A stretch of 56,653 bases of DNA. It comes from Clostridium bornimense (GTDB lineage: Bacteria > Bacillota > Clostridia > Clostridiales > Clostridiaceae). The stretch is from assembly GCF_018917145.1 (NCBI RefSeq), contig NZ_JAHLOD010000023.1, positions 1-56,653 of the forward strand, in the 5' to 3' direction. The translations under genes were made by a program, and so were the position numbers. The notes under the pieces were generated by a model. The model saw only the letters and a program-made list of their open reading frames with translations, made no database searches and had not been told where the DNA came from. Positions 1 to 9,351 of the stretch are shown piece after piece. Numbering within the stretch: position 1 is the first letter of the stretch; each line of letters begins with the position of its first letter.

Positions 1-119
1 TAAAGCAGAATTAGAAGCAAAGAAAAAAAGAGCATCATGATAAATGCGACTAACAACGTAGTCGCATCATCATATATCTTTTATTTATTTTGATTGTCTA
101 CTTGACAGGAGTCAGATCA
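1..119 (+). mobile_element. Right end of an insertion sequence (truncated by window edge)
   Basis: This segment is the exact reverse complement, by eye, of bases 56535-56653. Frame 2 reads as the tail of an ORF ending KAELEAKKKRAS with its stop at 38-40. It is followed by a perfect 9-bp hairpin (44-52 with 59-67, loop ACAACG) and an AT-rich stretch, and ends TGTCTACTTGACAGGAGTCAGATCA, a terminal repeat finishing in CA. The TG...CA ends and repeat style recall IS3/IS150-group elements; that family assignment is an inference because the transposase itself lies outside the window. The element has replaced whatever lay upstream of the first helicase gene. Confidence 0.75.
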
Positions 120-258
120 ATAGTAACTTTTTAGTTAGAAAATTGCAATGGCTTTTTTAGCATATCACAATAAATTGCAAGAATTTGTGAAATTACTATA
201 GAATATTATATGAAATTATATGATAATAATTATAATAAGAGGAAAAGAGGGGGTAATT

Positions 259-2676
259 ATGAGAAGGAAACCATGTTATTCTATTATCTTATATTATTGT
301 GAACTATTTGAAGAAAATATTGAATTTATTATAGACAATATATCAAAAGGGATAGTGGTTCATCTATTTCTTTTTAATACTTTAAAGGATGACTTAGAGT
401 TAAATGAATATGAGAAGGATACGTTTAGTTATGCAATAGGAAAATTATTATTTATATATGAAGGTCAACATTTATTGGGAGATGATAATGCTGTTATTGC
501 TATTGATGGAGATGTTATTAATTCTAATCTTTATAATAAAATTCGTTGTAAAGAATCAAATTTTAATTTTCAACAGTACGAAATAATTACTTCAAAAGAA
601 GATGGAAATTATATAGTTTCTTCTGGAGCAGGAACAGGAAAAACAACTACTATGATAAATAGATTGATATTTTTAAAAAAGAATAATAATAATTTCAACT
701 TTAATAATGCTGTTTTGATAACGTTTACCAATAAGGCAAGTATAGCTATGAGAGAAAAATTAATAGAGAAATTAGAAATGTATTATAAAACAACAAGAGA
801 TTCTATATATTTGGATTACATGGATGAAGCATTAAGTTGTTCAATAATGACGATTCATAAATTTGCGAAGAAAATAATTAATGACAATGGTAAATATATT
901 AACATAAATAAAGATGTAAAGGTGAAGTCTTATAAGTATGAAAGAAAATTAGCTATTTCTAAAGGGTTAAATTTTGTTTTCCAGAATCATAAAGAATTAT
1001 ATACGTTAATAAAATATTATCCTATTTATGATATGGAAGATAAATTATTAAAGGTATGGGATAAGCTAGATAATTATTCTTTAGATATAAATTCAACAAG
1101 ATATGAAGTAAAATTTGGAGAAGATGATATTTCGAAGTTAGTTGATATTACACTTAGAAAAGCTCAGGAATATTTAGATGAATATAAGGATTATGATATA
1201 GAAATAGTAGATTTGATGAAAAAATTATATTATAAGGAACTATTTACTGAAATTAAAACAAATAAGAAATATCAATATATAATGGTTGATGAGTTTCAAG
1301 ATAGTGATAACATTCAAATAGACTTTATTACTAATTTTATTTCTATTACAGGAGCAAGGGCTTTAGTAGTAGGGGATGAAAAGCAAAGTATATATAGATT
1401 TAGAGGTGCAGAGTATACTGCTTTTAATTTATTTTGTAATAAATTAGATTCTAAACATATTCCATATAAAAAGTATTCTATGGTAAGAAATTATAGAACA
1501 AATAGCAAATTATTAAGTGAAATTAATAATATTTTTATAAAATTGAATGATGATGTTAAAAAGTTTGTTTATGAAGAAGAAGATTATATTTATTCCAAGG
1601 AAGAAGAAAAAAAAGAAACTAGTATAGAGTATATAGATTTAAGTGAAGAAGGAAGTGATAATAGCTTCTATAATTCTCTTTTAGATAAAAAAGAGAAAGA
1701 CGCAGTAGTAGCAGTATTATTTAGGAGTAATAATGATCTAAAAGATTTTAAAGAATATTGTGATAAAAACAGTATTCTTTGTAGGGTGGATGTTACAGGA
1801 GGTTTTTATAGACATGAATCTGTAAGAGATTTTTATGTAATGATAAGGGCTTTGATGAATTTGCAAGATAATAATATTATATATTCTTTTATAGAAACAC
1901 CGTATATTAATAAAAACATAAATAAAGAAGTGATCTTAGAAAGTGATTTTGCAGAAATAAAAAGTTATTTGCAACAGATATTATTGGATTCAGGTTGGAA
2001 AGAATATAGTAAAAAACTTAGGTATACTAATATTTTAGAATTAGTAGATGAAATAATAGAAGATTTAGATCCAATTAAAAATTATTATTGTAGAGAATAT
2101 AATAAGGCAAGAAAAGTAAGTAATAATTATAAGAACATAGCTTATATGAAAACTTTGGATTATAAAAATAATTTAGAGTATTTAATATACATATTAAAAG
2201 AAAATTTTTCAGATAACATATCTTCAATATATGCTATTGAGGAGTTTGTTAGAATAAAGATGGCAACAGATACAATAGAGGATGTAAGAAGGTTAGAAGA
2301 TAGTGATGAAAATAATTTTCTTCAATGCTTAACGGTGCATAAAGCTAAGGGAATGGAATATGATTATGTTGTATTACCTAAGTTAACTAATAGTTTTAAT
2401 ATTAATAAAAGTGTTGATGTTATATTAAGATCAAGGGGAAAGTGTGAGAACATAGGATTAAAATTAAGATTTGGAGATGAAGAACATAAAAATTTATATT
2501 ACAAAGAGTATATTAAAGATGAAAAGGAAGAAATAATAGGTGAAGAGACAAGATTGCTATATGTTGCAATGACAAGATGTAAAAAGGGATTATATATAAA
2601 TGCATCAAAGTTAATAGGAACTGAAGGTCAAAACAACTGGAAAACATTATTAGGGGGGGCTAGAGATTATGTATGA
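259..2676 (+). CDS. UvrD/AddA-like SF1 helicase without a nuclease domain
   Basis: This is an ATP-dependent DNA helicase of the UvrD/Rep/AddA superfamily, about 805 aa. Visible motifs are Walker A GAGTGKT (about 123-129), Ia TFTNKAS, II VDEFQD (343-348), III VVGDEKQSIYRFRGA, IV NYRTNSKL, V TVHKAKGMEYDYVV (about 692) and VI LYVAMTR (767-773). Only about 30 residues follow motif VI, so the C-terminal RecB-type nuclease of true AddA (about 1200 aa) is absent. The first 110 residues precede the helicase core and match nothing I recognise. ATG 259 is chosen over an in-frame ATG at 220 because AAAGAGGGGG lies just before it. It overlaps the next gene by 8 bases, so the two are translationally coupled. 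It is the first gene of a three-gene operon whose natural upstream region was lost to the IS. The helicase class is certain; the role in defence or repair is inferred. Confidence 0.9.
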   Translation: MRRKPCYSIILYYCELFEENIEFIIDNISKGIVVHLFLFNTLKDDLELNEYEKDTFSYAIGKLLFIYEGQHLLGDDNAVIAIDGDVINSNLYNKIRCKESNFNFQQYEIITSKEDGNYIVSSGAGTGKTTTMINRLIFLKKNNNNFNFNNAVLITFTNKASIAMREKLIEKLEMYYKTTRDSIYLDYMDEALSCSIMTIHKFAKKIINDNGKYININKDVKVKSYKYERKLAISKGLNFVFQNHKELYTLIKYYPIYDMEDKLLKVWDKLDNYSLDINSTRYEVKFGEDDISKLVDITLRKAQEYLDEYKDYDIEIVDLMKKLYYKELFTEIKTNKKYQYIMVDEFQDSDNIQIDFITNFISITGARALVVGDEKQSIYRFRGAEYTAFNLFCNKLDSKHIPYKKYSMVRNYRTNSKLLSEINNIFIKLNDDVKKFVYEEEDYIYSKEEEKKETSIEYIDLSEEGSDNSFYNSLLDKKEKDAVVAVLFRSNNDLKDFKEYCDKNSILCRVDVTGGFYRHESVRDFYVMIRALMNLQDNNIIYSFIETPYINKNINKEVILESDFAEIKSYLQQILLDSGWKEYSKKLRYTNILELVDEIIEDLDPIKNYYCREYNKARKVSNNYKNIAYMKTLDYKNNLEYLIYILKENFSDNISSIYAIEEFVRIKMATDTIEDVRRLEDSDENNFLQCLTVHKAKGMEYDYVVLPKLTNSFNINKSVDVILRSRGKCENIGLKLRFGDEEHKNLYYKEYIKDEKEEIIGEETRLLYVAMTRCKKGLYINASKLIGTEGQNNWKTLLGGARDYV

Positions 2677-5335
2677 AGGTAATTATAAATATGTTGCTGA
2701 GGCTCATAATAACTCAAAAGAGTATTTTAGTTCTTTAAATATCGAAGAAGATGCTATATATGTAACAGCAAACGTATCTTTAGCAAATATGATAAAAATC
2801 AATAATAGTATTAAACAAGAGCAATGCTGGAGAATATTAGATATAGAAACGTTTATTGAAAGTATGTATCCAATATGGAGCAACTCCGTAAATAAGGTAA
2901 AGCTAAAAGGAGAATTAAGATTATCAATTAATGAACTAAGGAGTCAATATAATGATGAGAAGATGATAAAAGAATTAAAATTCCTAGAAGATAATATTGA
3001 TTTGCTCTTAAGTGAATTTAAGTTTTTTATGGAGGGTGATGTATTAAGTATAAATAGTAAATCGTCAAACAAAAAAATGTCTGCAATTTACGAATTATAT
3101 AATAATTTTATTGCAAGAAAAGAAGTAGTTAGATTTTCTCAAGAATTAAAAAAGAGTTTAACTAATATCTCAGAAATTTTGATTGCTAACTTCATAAAAT
3201 ATATGGAGTCTCAGTATAAGACAAAAAATGTAGAATTAGAAGAAAAGATAATGGCGAAGAAATCGGAAATAAGAAAAATATATTTTTATAATTTAAATTA
3301 TATAGATTTTAAGAGATTTATATTTATTGAAAGACTTAAGCGGAATGGATACGAAGTAATATTTAGAGTACCATATTTTAATGAATTAGAGAAAACTAAT
3401 AGAACATGGACGAAGATATACAATGTAAAGAGGGAAAATAATCAGTTTAATTCAAAAAAAGTTAAATATGTTGAATATTTAGAAGGAAAAAACAATATTC
3501 AAGTTATTGATGATAAAACTGATGAGAAAGTTGTAGTTAGAGAATATACAGAAGCTAATGATTTTTTTAGAGTAGTAGAAGATAACGTATATGTAACATT
3601 TTATAAGGACAGTTTAAGTTCTTGCGAAAGAAGTAAGAGAGATAAGGAGAATTTACATTGTTTCAATAGTGATATAGGTAGATTTTTATATCATTTATAT
3701 AACAATTGTAAGGTGGAAAATGGTGAAGTATATATTTCTTTTAATACTTACAGAGAAATGATTACATCTGGATGGCTAGAATATAAAAAAGCTTGGAATG
3801 GGGAAAAGTTATCTTTATATCTTTTAGAAAATTCGGAGTACTTTTTAGGTGTAAAAACATTAAATGATATTATTAGTAGAATAGAAAATTTGATAAATTT
3901 AGAAACGGTTAGTAAGATTTTCGATGAGGAAGGAAAGTATAGAACAAAGCAAGATAGAAGAAAGAAATTTTTATCAAACCCTTTTAAGGCACTGGGATAT
4001 CTAAATTTTGAGGATTATAATATAACTCCAACATATATGTACTTAGTAACATTAAAACTTAGAGATTTTTTATTGAGAGAGTTAAGTGATGAAAATGGCA
4101 TTATAGAAGTAAGTGGTCATTTAGAAAACTTGAAAAAGATGTTTCAAAATAAATACATGGTAGAAAAATTCAACAATGGAAGTGAGGAAGAAAGAAAAAT
4201 AATATCTAGGATTTTTACTGTATTGAGTAATAAGAAGAGGTTTTTAGATACCATGCATAAAGAGGATATATTTCAATTATTTAGTATTTATTTGAACCTA
4301 GATAGGAATAGAAGAGATAAAGAACAAGATTTCTCAATAGATCAATTAGAGGGGATTATTCTTAATAAACAATTGTTTTCAAATAATAACAAGATATTTA
4401 TATCTGATTTATCATTTAAGGCTTTTGATAAGTATATAAACAAGTATACATTAAGTGAAAAAATTTTAACTTGGGAAGATACTAAAGATATAATGAAAAC
4501 AAATAGTAAGTTTAGTAAAGATACAATAATGAGGGGAATAGCAATACATATACAAAGTAAAGAAGCATTTAAGAGTTATTATAAGTTTGCTATAGCAAAT
4601 TTACTTATTAATTTCAAAGGGGAAATTGAATTTAGCTGGATAAAAAGATTGAGACAAGATGATACAAAGTCAATAATTTTAACGCAAATAGAAAGCTTAT
4701 ATGATAAAGCAAAAATTGTAAAGCAAAAGATTGATGTATCAAAGTTTTATGATGAAGATCTTATCAGAGATAATACTTATATTTACGATAAAAATGAAAT
4801 AAGAAATAAAAATAAAGAATTTCCGGAGGTTGCTTTTAGAGATTTAGATTTTTGTGGGGATAAATTTCTTTATTCATCTGTATTAAAAGAGCATCCAGTA
4901 TATTATTCAGATTTTCATAATAGATTAATATTTTCTGTATTAGTATCAATTATTAAGAATAATATGCAAGATGGATATAGTGAAATATATAAGCATGTAT
5001 TTCCTTTATTTCCTCAATGGACAGAAGCATATAAAAAGAATATTTTAGATTGTGAATTTAGTAGAAAGAATTTGTATGAGTATAAATTTTTTCAGGGAAT
5101 AAATTATCCTAAAGTTATAGACAAGCTATATATTTTGAAGAGTAAATATGTTGTTACAGAAAAAAGCAAAATACGAAATAGATATAATAAAGGAGAATTT
5201 GATGGGAAAAGATATTACAATGAGTTTATAGATGAATATTTAAAAGGAATAACATCACATAGTGGGTTACATTGCAAGATGTGTCCTCATTGTTATATTT
5301 GTAAAAGGGGGGCGTTTATAATTGATTATAAATAA
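2669..5335 (+). CDS. AddB-like protein with Fe-S cysteine pattern
   Basis: This is a large protein (888 aa) partnered with the upstream AddA-like helicase. It has no Walker A motif. Near the C-terminus a lone Cys729 (DLDFCGDKFLYSSVL) is followed by Cys869, Cys872, Cys875 and Cys878; C869-x2-C872-x5-C878 plus the distant C729 reproduces the spacing of the iron-sulfur staple of AddB. The flanking segment around HPVYYSDFHNRLIFSVL also resembles AddB. I could not find a clear GxxDRxD...DYK nuclease signature between the cysteines; LYEYKF is the only weak candidate, so the nuclease may be degenerate. The start at ATG 2669 has TAGGGGGGG before it and lies inside the end of the previous gene. The protein probably forms an AddAB-like complex with its neighbour. 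Alternatively it is a diverged PD-(D/E)XK protein of unrelated descent. Confidence 0.6.
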   Translation: MYEGNYKYVAEAHNNSKEYFSSLNIEEDAIYVTANVSLANMIKINNSIKQEQCWRILDIETFIESMYPIWSNSVNKVKLKGELRLSINELRSQYNDEKMIKELKFLEDNIDLLLSEFKFFMEGDVLSINSKSSNKKMSAIYELYNNFIARKEVVRFSQELKKSLTNISEILIANFIKYMESQYKTKNVELEEKIMAKKSEIRKIYFYNLNYIDFKRFIFIERLKRNGYEVIFRVPYFNELEKTNRTWTKIYNVKRENNQFNSKKVKYVEYLEGKNNIQVIDDKTDEKVVVREYTEANDFFRVVEDNVYVTFYKDSLSSCERSKRDKENLHCFNSDIGRFLYHLYNNCKVENGEVYISFNTYREMITSGWLEYKKAWNGEKLSLYLLENSEYFLGVKTLNDIISRIENLINLETVSKIFDEEGKYRTKQDRRKKFLSNPFKALGYLNFEDYNITPTYMYLVTLKLRDFLLRELSDENGIIEVSGHLENLKKMFQNKYMVEKFNNGSEEERKIISRIFTVLSNKKRFLDTMHKEDIFQLFSIYLNLDRNRRDKEQDFSIDQLEGIILNKQLFSNNNKIFISDLSFKAFDKYINKYTLSEKILTWEDTKDIMKTNSKFSKDTIMRGIAIHIQSKEAFKSYYKFAIANLLINFKGEIEFSWIKRLRQDDTKSIILTQIESLYDKAKIVKQKIDVSKFYDEDLIRDNTYIYDKNEIRNKNKEFPEVAFRDLDFCGDKFLYSSVLKEHPVYYSDFHNRLIFSVLVSIIKNNMQDGYSEIYKHVFPLFPQWTEAYKKNILDCEFSRKNLYEYKFFQGINYPKVIDKLYILKSKYVVTEKSKIRNRYNKGEFDGKRYYNEFIDEYLKGITSHSGLHCKMCPHCYICKRGAFIIDYK

Positions 5336-7055
5336 TGACGGTAAAGAATTTTTTTTAAAGTTCGCAAAAGTTTGGCAGAACTTTAAGGATTATTCTTATT
5401 TAGAGGGAATAAATTTGTCTCCTGAACAAATTAAAATTATTGAGGATGATGAAGAACAGTTACTAATTGAAGGATATGCAGGGACAGGGAAGAGTGTAAC
5501 ATTATTATATAAATTTATAAACGTATTAGTTAGGGAAGAAAAGAAGAAAGTTTTATTTGTAACATATAATTCAATGTTGATAGAAGATACGAAAAAAAGA
5601 TTAGACACATCAAATGAATATAAAGAAAATAAGGACAAGCATCAAGTTGATATTATGACATTTCATGAAGTTGCTAGTAAGATTTTAAAAAAAGTAAAGG
5701 TTATTGATAAAGGTGTTGGAAAACTTACGGTAGAAAAAATAAAAAAGTATCAGGGTGATGCGTTAAGAAGAGTTGCTGCTATACTTTGCCAATATACAGA
5801 GAAAGATAAGGAAAAGTATAGAGCATTACCTAAAGAAGAATTATTATATAAAACTCATAATAATAATTTTGTTACAGAAGAAATAGCATGGATTAAAGCA
5901 ATGGGATTTACTAATAAGGAAAAATATCTTGAAATTGAGAGAACAGGAAGAAGTAAAAGTATAAGGCTTACTAGAAATCAAAGAAAGACAATTTATAAGA
6001 TATATGAAGAATATCAAGGAAGCTTAGAGAGCGGCAAATATGGAAGGGTTTTAGATTTGGAGGATTATGCGTTAAACATAGTTAGTAATAAACATTTAAT
6101 TACTGATGAAATAAAATATGATTATATATTTGTAGATGAAATACAAGATCTAGATCCTATGCAAGTTATGGCATTATGTAATTTAACAAAAAAGTATATT
6201 GTTCTATCCGGTGATGCAAAGCAAAGAATTTATAAAAAGTGTCCTTTGAAGTATGAAGATTTAGGTTTAAATATTAATCAAAAAGGAAGAAGAAAGATAT
6301 TAAATAAAAATTATAGATCAACGAAGGAAATAGTTACGTTAGCTAATTCGTTAAAGTTTTATGATTCAAAAGGTAAATTTTTAGAAAGACAATTTGTTAA
6401 AAGAGGAAGGAGACCAATAATACATGTAACGAAGGGCTTAGAAGCAGCTGGAAAATATATTGTAGATACTATTAATAAAATTTATAGTATGGATAAAACA
6501 AAAAGTATAGCTATTATTCATAGAGAAGAGATAAAAGGCAAAACAGGTCTAAAGAGTAATTTTAGATTGTATTTAGAAACTAATTTGAAACAAAGTATAA
6601 CAGATATATATTCCTATGGAAAGAAGTTTCAATATGATAAAGAAAAACAAATATTCTATACCAATGGATATGATGTAAAAGGATTAGAATTTGATTATGT
6701 ATTTATAATTGATTTTAATAGTGAATATTATCCAAGTAAAAAAGGAATAAAAAAGATAAGAGAAGCAAATGAAGGTAAAGATAAAGAGTTAGTGGAAGAA
6801 GATATATTGGAGTTTATTAATACTGAGAAAAAGTTGTTATATGTATCTATGACAAGGGCGAAGGAAATGCTGTATTTAATAGCTAATGTTGAAAAAGGAA
6901 GAAACAATATATCTGAGTTTATTTATGATTTTAATTATAAAGATTATGAAGCTAGTGGTTTTACTAAAAGAGATATTGAAGAAAGTAGAGAGCTTAAGAA
7001 TATTTTTGGATATAGAAGATTGTTTTTAGATAAAGAAGAAATAGAACAAGTATAA
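5322..7055 (+). CDS. UvrD-like SF1 helicase, third gene of the operon
   Basis: This is a 577-aa superfamily 1 DNA helicase. Motifs seen are Walker A GYAGTGKS (51-58), VLFVTYNSML, MTFHEVA, VDEIQD (271-276), LSGDAKQRIY, LNKNYRSTKEI, YDVKGLEFDYVFI and LLYVSMTRAKEMLYL. Its short form, with a UvrD_C_2-like second RecA fold, differs from the AddA-like first gene and is closer in style to the 18164-19549 helicase. Translation starts at TTG 5322 with AAAAGGGGGG 9 bases upstream, inside the last codons of the AddB-like gene (14-base overlap), so all three genes are tightly coupled. A strong terminator follows at once. Two different SF1 motors flanking an AddB-like subunit is an unusual arrangement. 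Confidence 0.88.
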   Translation: MIINNDGKEFFLKFAKVWQNFKDYSYLEGINLSPEQIKIIEDDEEQLLIEGYAGTGKSVTLLYKFINVLVREEKKKVLFVTYNSMLIEDTKKRLDTSNEYKENKDKHQVDIMTFHEVASKILKKVKVIDKGVGKLTVEKIKKYQGDALRRVAAILCQYTEKDKEKYRALPKEELLYKTHNNNFVTEEIAWIKAMGFTNKEKYLEIERTGRSKSIRLTRNQRKTIYKIYEEYQGSLESGKYGRVLDLEDYALNIVSNKHLITDEIKYDYIFVDEIQDLDPMQVMALCNLTKKYIVLSGDAKQRIYKKCPLKYEDLGLNINQKGRRKILNKNYRSTKEIVTLANSLKFYDSKGKFLERQFVKRGRRPIIHVTKGLEAAGKYIVDTINKIYSMDKTKSIAIIHREEIKGKTGLKSNFRLYLETNLKQSITDIYSYGKKFQYDKEKQIFYTNGYDVKGLEFDYVFIIDFNSEYYPSKKGIKKIREANEGKDKELVEEDILEFINTEKKLLYVSMTRAKEMLYLIANVEKGRNNISEFIYDFNYKDYEASGFTKRDIEESRELKNIFGYRRLFLDKEEIEQV

Positions 7056-7063
7056 ATTACTTT

Positions 7064-7107
7064 AAAATACCTACAACTTAGTTAAAAAGATAAGTTGTAG
7101 GTATTTT
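7064..7107. terminator. Terminator, perfect 17-bp hairpin
   Basis: AAAATACCTACAACTTA (7064-7080) and TAAGTTGTAGGTATTTT (7091-7107) are perfect complements around a 10-base loop. The A-rich 5' side and T-rich 3' side allow use from either strand. It closes the helicase operon and insulates the downstream restriction locus. Confidence 0.85.
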
Positions 7108-7120
7108 AAGAATAGTAATC

Positions 7121-7182
7121 TTATTTTTATTGACTTGGTCAATAAAAATAAATATAATATAAATATATTGACTAAGTCAATA
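7121..7182 (+). promoter_or_regulatory. Promoter with two operator palindromes for the restriction locus
   Basis: A near-consensus promoter, TTGACT (7130-7135), 17-bp spacer and TATAAT (7153-7158), drives the regulator/hsd genes. The -35 lies inside a perfect palindrome, TTATTTTTATTGAC-TTG-GTCAATAAAAATAA at 7121-7151. A second palindrome, TATTGAC-TAA-GTCAATA at 7166-7182, covers the expected start point. The shared core TATTGAC-N3-GTCAATA placed on both sides of the -10 box is the usual layout of an autorepressed promoter. The likely ligand is the helix-turn-helix protein encoded just downstream. Confidence 0.85.
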
Positions 7183-7206
7183 AAATTGCTTAAAGGGGGG
7201 AGCTAA

Positions 7207-7800
7207 TTGATAGGTTTAGAGTATATCCTTGGATTACATAATATGCAATCTGTAGAATTAGCAGAAAAGCTAGGGATAAAGAAACAAAATATCAATATGT
7301 GGATTAAGCGTAAGCAAAAAATACCTAAAAAATATCTCCCCATACTAGAGAAGTTATTCGGAATAGATCAAGAGTATTTTTCGAAAGATTTAAGTGAAAT
7401 AGATAAATTAGAAATACAAAAGGAGAAGTTAAAAAGAGATTTAAAGCCGATAATAAAGGAAAATAGAAAAGTTTATGCTGGAGAAGATATTAACGATATG
7501 ATTAATACTCCTGTTTATGATAAGGAGGAAATAAATTCTTTAGAAAGAGATATAGAGAAGGCTAAGTTAATAAATCGGTTTAAATCTTCTCTAGAAGTTG
7601 TAGAGGATAATCCTTATATTGATACATATAAGCTTATAGTAGAAATAGTAGAAAAAGCTCAGCATGAAGTTATAGTCCATAAGACAATAGAGGCTTTAGC
7701 ACATTATTTAGAAATATTGCCAGAGGGTATAACTACTGGAGAAGAACAGGCAGAATTTGAAAGTGAGATATTTGAAATTTTTGATGATAATAATTTTTAA
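7207..7800 (+). CDS. HTH regulator of the type I restriction locus
   Basis: A 197-aa protein. Residues 14-50 (SVELAEKLGIKKQNINMWIK) form a helix-turn-helix of XRE type, followed by a predicted coiled/helical stretch (about 60-120) and a C-terminal helical region of unknown function. The start is TTG 7207, preceded by AAAGGGGGG at 7192-7200; the first ATG would cut into the HTH region. It is the first gene of the hsd operon, only 33 bases before hsdM. The two TATTGAC-N3-GTCAATA palindromes in its promoter suggest it represses its own operon. This would delay restriction relative to methylation, or keep the locus quiet; the direction of control is inferred. Confidence 0.75.
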   Translation: MIGLEYILGLHNMQSVELAEKLGIKKQNINMWIKRKQKIPKKYLPILEKLFGIDQEYFSKDLSEIDKLEIQKEKLKRDLKPIIKENRKVYAGEDINDMINTPVYDKEEINSLERDIEKAKLINRFKSSLEVVEDNPYIDTYKLIVEIVEKAQHEVIVHKTIEALAHYLEILPEGITTGEEQAEFESEIFEIFDDNNF

Positions 7801-7833
7801 AAATAAAATAGATTTATGGTTGGAGGAAATAGT

Positions 7834-9351
7834 ATGTCAAGTGCAAATATAGGTTTTGAAGAAACATTGTGGAAGTCAGCAGATAAATTAAGAGGAAGTA
7901 TGGATTCATCAGAATATAAGTATGTGGTATTAGGACTTATATTTATGAAATATATATCAGACAAATTTAAAACTAAATATCAAGAATTAGTAGAAGAGGG
8001 AGAAGGCTTTGAAGAAGATAGAGATGAATATGAAGCTGAAAATATCTTCTGGGTACCGAAGGAAGCAAGATGGGATTACATTAAAGATAATGCTAAGGAT
8101 TCAAAGATTGGACAATTAATTGATGATGCAATGATTATTATTGAAAAAGAAAATCCAAGCCTTAAAGGTGTTCTTGATAAAAGATATGGAAGACCAGAAC
8201 TAGATAAAAGAAGACTAGGGGAACTTATAGATTTAATTTCAACAATTAAATTACATAAGAACGGGGAGAAAGACCTTTTAGGTAGAGTTTACGAGTACTT
8301 CTTAGGACAGTTTGCTAGTTCTGAAGGAAAAGGTGGAGGAGAGTTCTATACGCCAACTAGTGTCGTTAAGACTTTAGTTGAAATGATAGAACCTTATAGA
8401 GGTAGAATTTATGACCCAGCTTGTGGATCAGGCGGTATGTTTATTCAAAGTGAAAAGTTCATTGAAGAGCATGCAGGGAAAATAGATGATTTATCAATTT
8501 ACGGACAAGAACTTAATGCTACAACTTGGAAATTGTGTAAGATGAATTTAGCTATTAGAGGGTTAGATGGTAATATAGGACCACATCAAGGAGATACCTT
8601 CCATGATGATTTACATAAAACATTAAAAGCTGATTATGTTCTTGCAAATCCACCTTTTAATATTAGTGATTGGGGTGGAAATAAATTAACTGAAGATGTT
8701 AGATGGAAATATGGAGTACCACCAGAAGGAAATGCAAACTATGCATGGCTTGAACATATAGTATATCACCTTGCACCAAATGGAGTAGCAGGAGTAGTTT
8801 TAGCTAACGGAGCTTTAAGCTCAAATACTTCTAATGAAGGTGTGATAAGAAAGAATTTAGTAGATGCTAAGCTTGTAGATGCAATAGTAGCTTTGCCAGA
8901 TAAGCTATTTTACTCAACAGGTATACCAGTATCATTATGGATATTAAATAGAAATAAAAAGGATAATCCTAAGTTTAGAGGAAGAGAAGATGAAATACTA
9001 TTTATAGATGGAAGAAACTTAGGAGAAATGGTAGATAGAAGACATAGAGAACTAAGTAAAGATGATATAAAGAAAATAGCAGATTGCTATCATAATTATA
9101 GAAATATAGGTGGAGAATATAAAGATATTCAAGGATTTTGTAAAGCTGCAAAATTAGAAGAGATAAGAGAAAATGAATATGTATTAACTCCAGGAAGATA
9201 TGTAGGTATAGAAGAAGCAGAAGATGATGGAATACCATTTGATGAAAAAATGAAAAGTTTAACAAGTGAGCTAGGAGAACTATTTGAAAAATCAAGAAAC
9301 CTAGAGGAAGAGATAAGAAAGAATCTAGGGGGGATTGGCTATGAGTTTTAA
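7834..9351 (+). CDS. hsdM: Type I restriction-modification methyltransferase subunit HsdM
   Basis: This is the N6-adenine DNA methyltransferase subunit of a type I restriction-modification enzyme (M2S methylase, R2M2S nuclease). The 505-aa chain has the N-terminal HsdM helical domain ([20 protein letters not shown]), the SAM-binding motif DPACGSGG (194-201) and the catalytic motif NPPF (272-275); length is normal for the family. The start at ATG 7834 follows TTGGAGGAAATAGT; an in-frame ATG at 7816 has no good ribosome site. It overlaps hsdS by 11 bases. Nothing looks broken, so methylation activity is expected. Confidence 0.95.
   Translation: MSSANIGFEETLWKSADKLRGSMDSSEYKYVVLGLIFMKYISDKFKTKYQELVEEGEGFEEDRDEYEAENIFWVPKEARWDYIKDNAKDSKIGQLIDDAMIIIEKENPSLKGVLDKRYGRPELDKRRLGELIDLISTIKLHKNGEKDLLGRVYEYFLGQFASSEGKGGGEFYTPTSVVKTLVEMIEPYRGRIYDPACGSGGMFIQSEKFIEEHAGKIDDLSIYGQELNATTWKLCKMNLAIRGLDGNIGPHQGDTFHDDLHKTLKADYVLANPPFNISDWGGNKLTEDVRWKYGVPPEGNANYAWLEHIVYHLAPNGVAGVVLANGALSSNTSNEGVIRKNLVDAKLVDAIVALPDKLFYSTGIPVSLWILNRNKKDNPKFRGREDEILFIDGRNLGEMVDRRHRELSKDDIKKIADCYHNYRNIGGEYKDIQGFCKAAKLEEIRENEYVLTPGRYVGIEEAEDDGIPFDEKMKSLTSELGELFEKSRNLEEEIRKNLGGIGYEF

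Noticed and set aside
259-7055. A Gabija, Hachiman or standard AddAB locus
   Set aside because: There is no OLD/TOPRIM ATPase as in Gabija, no SF2 helicase/HamA pair as in Hachiman, and the AddA-like protein lacks its nuclease domain.
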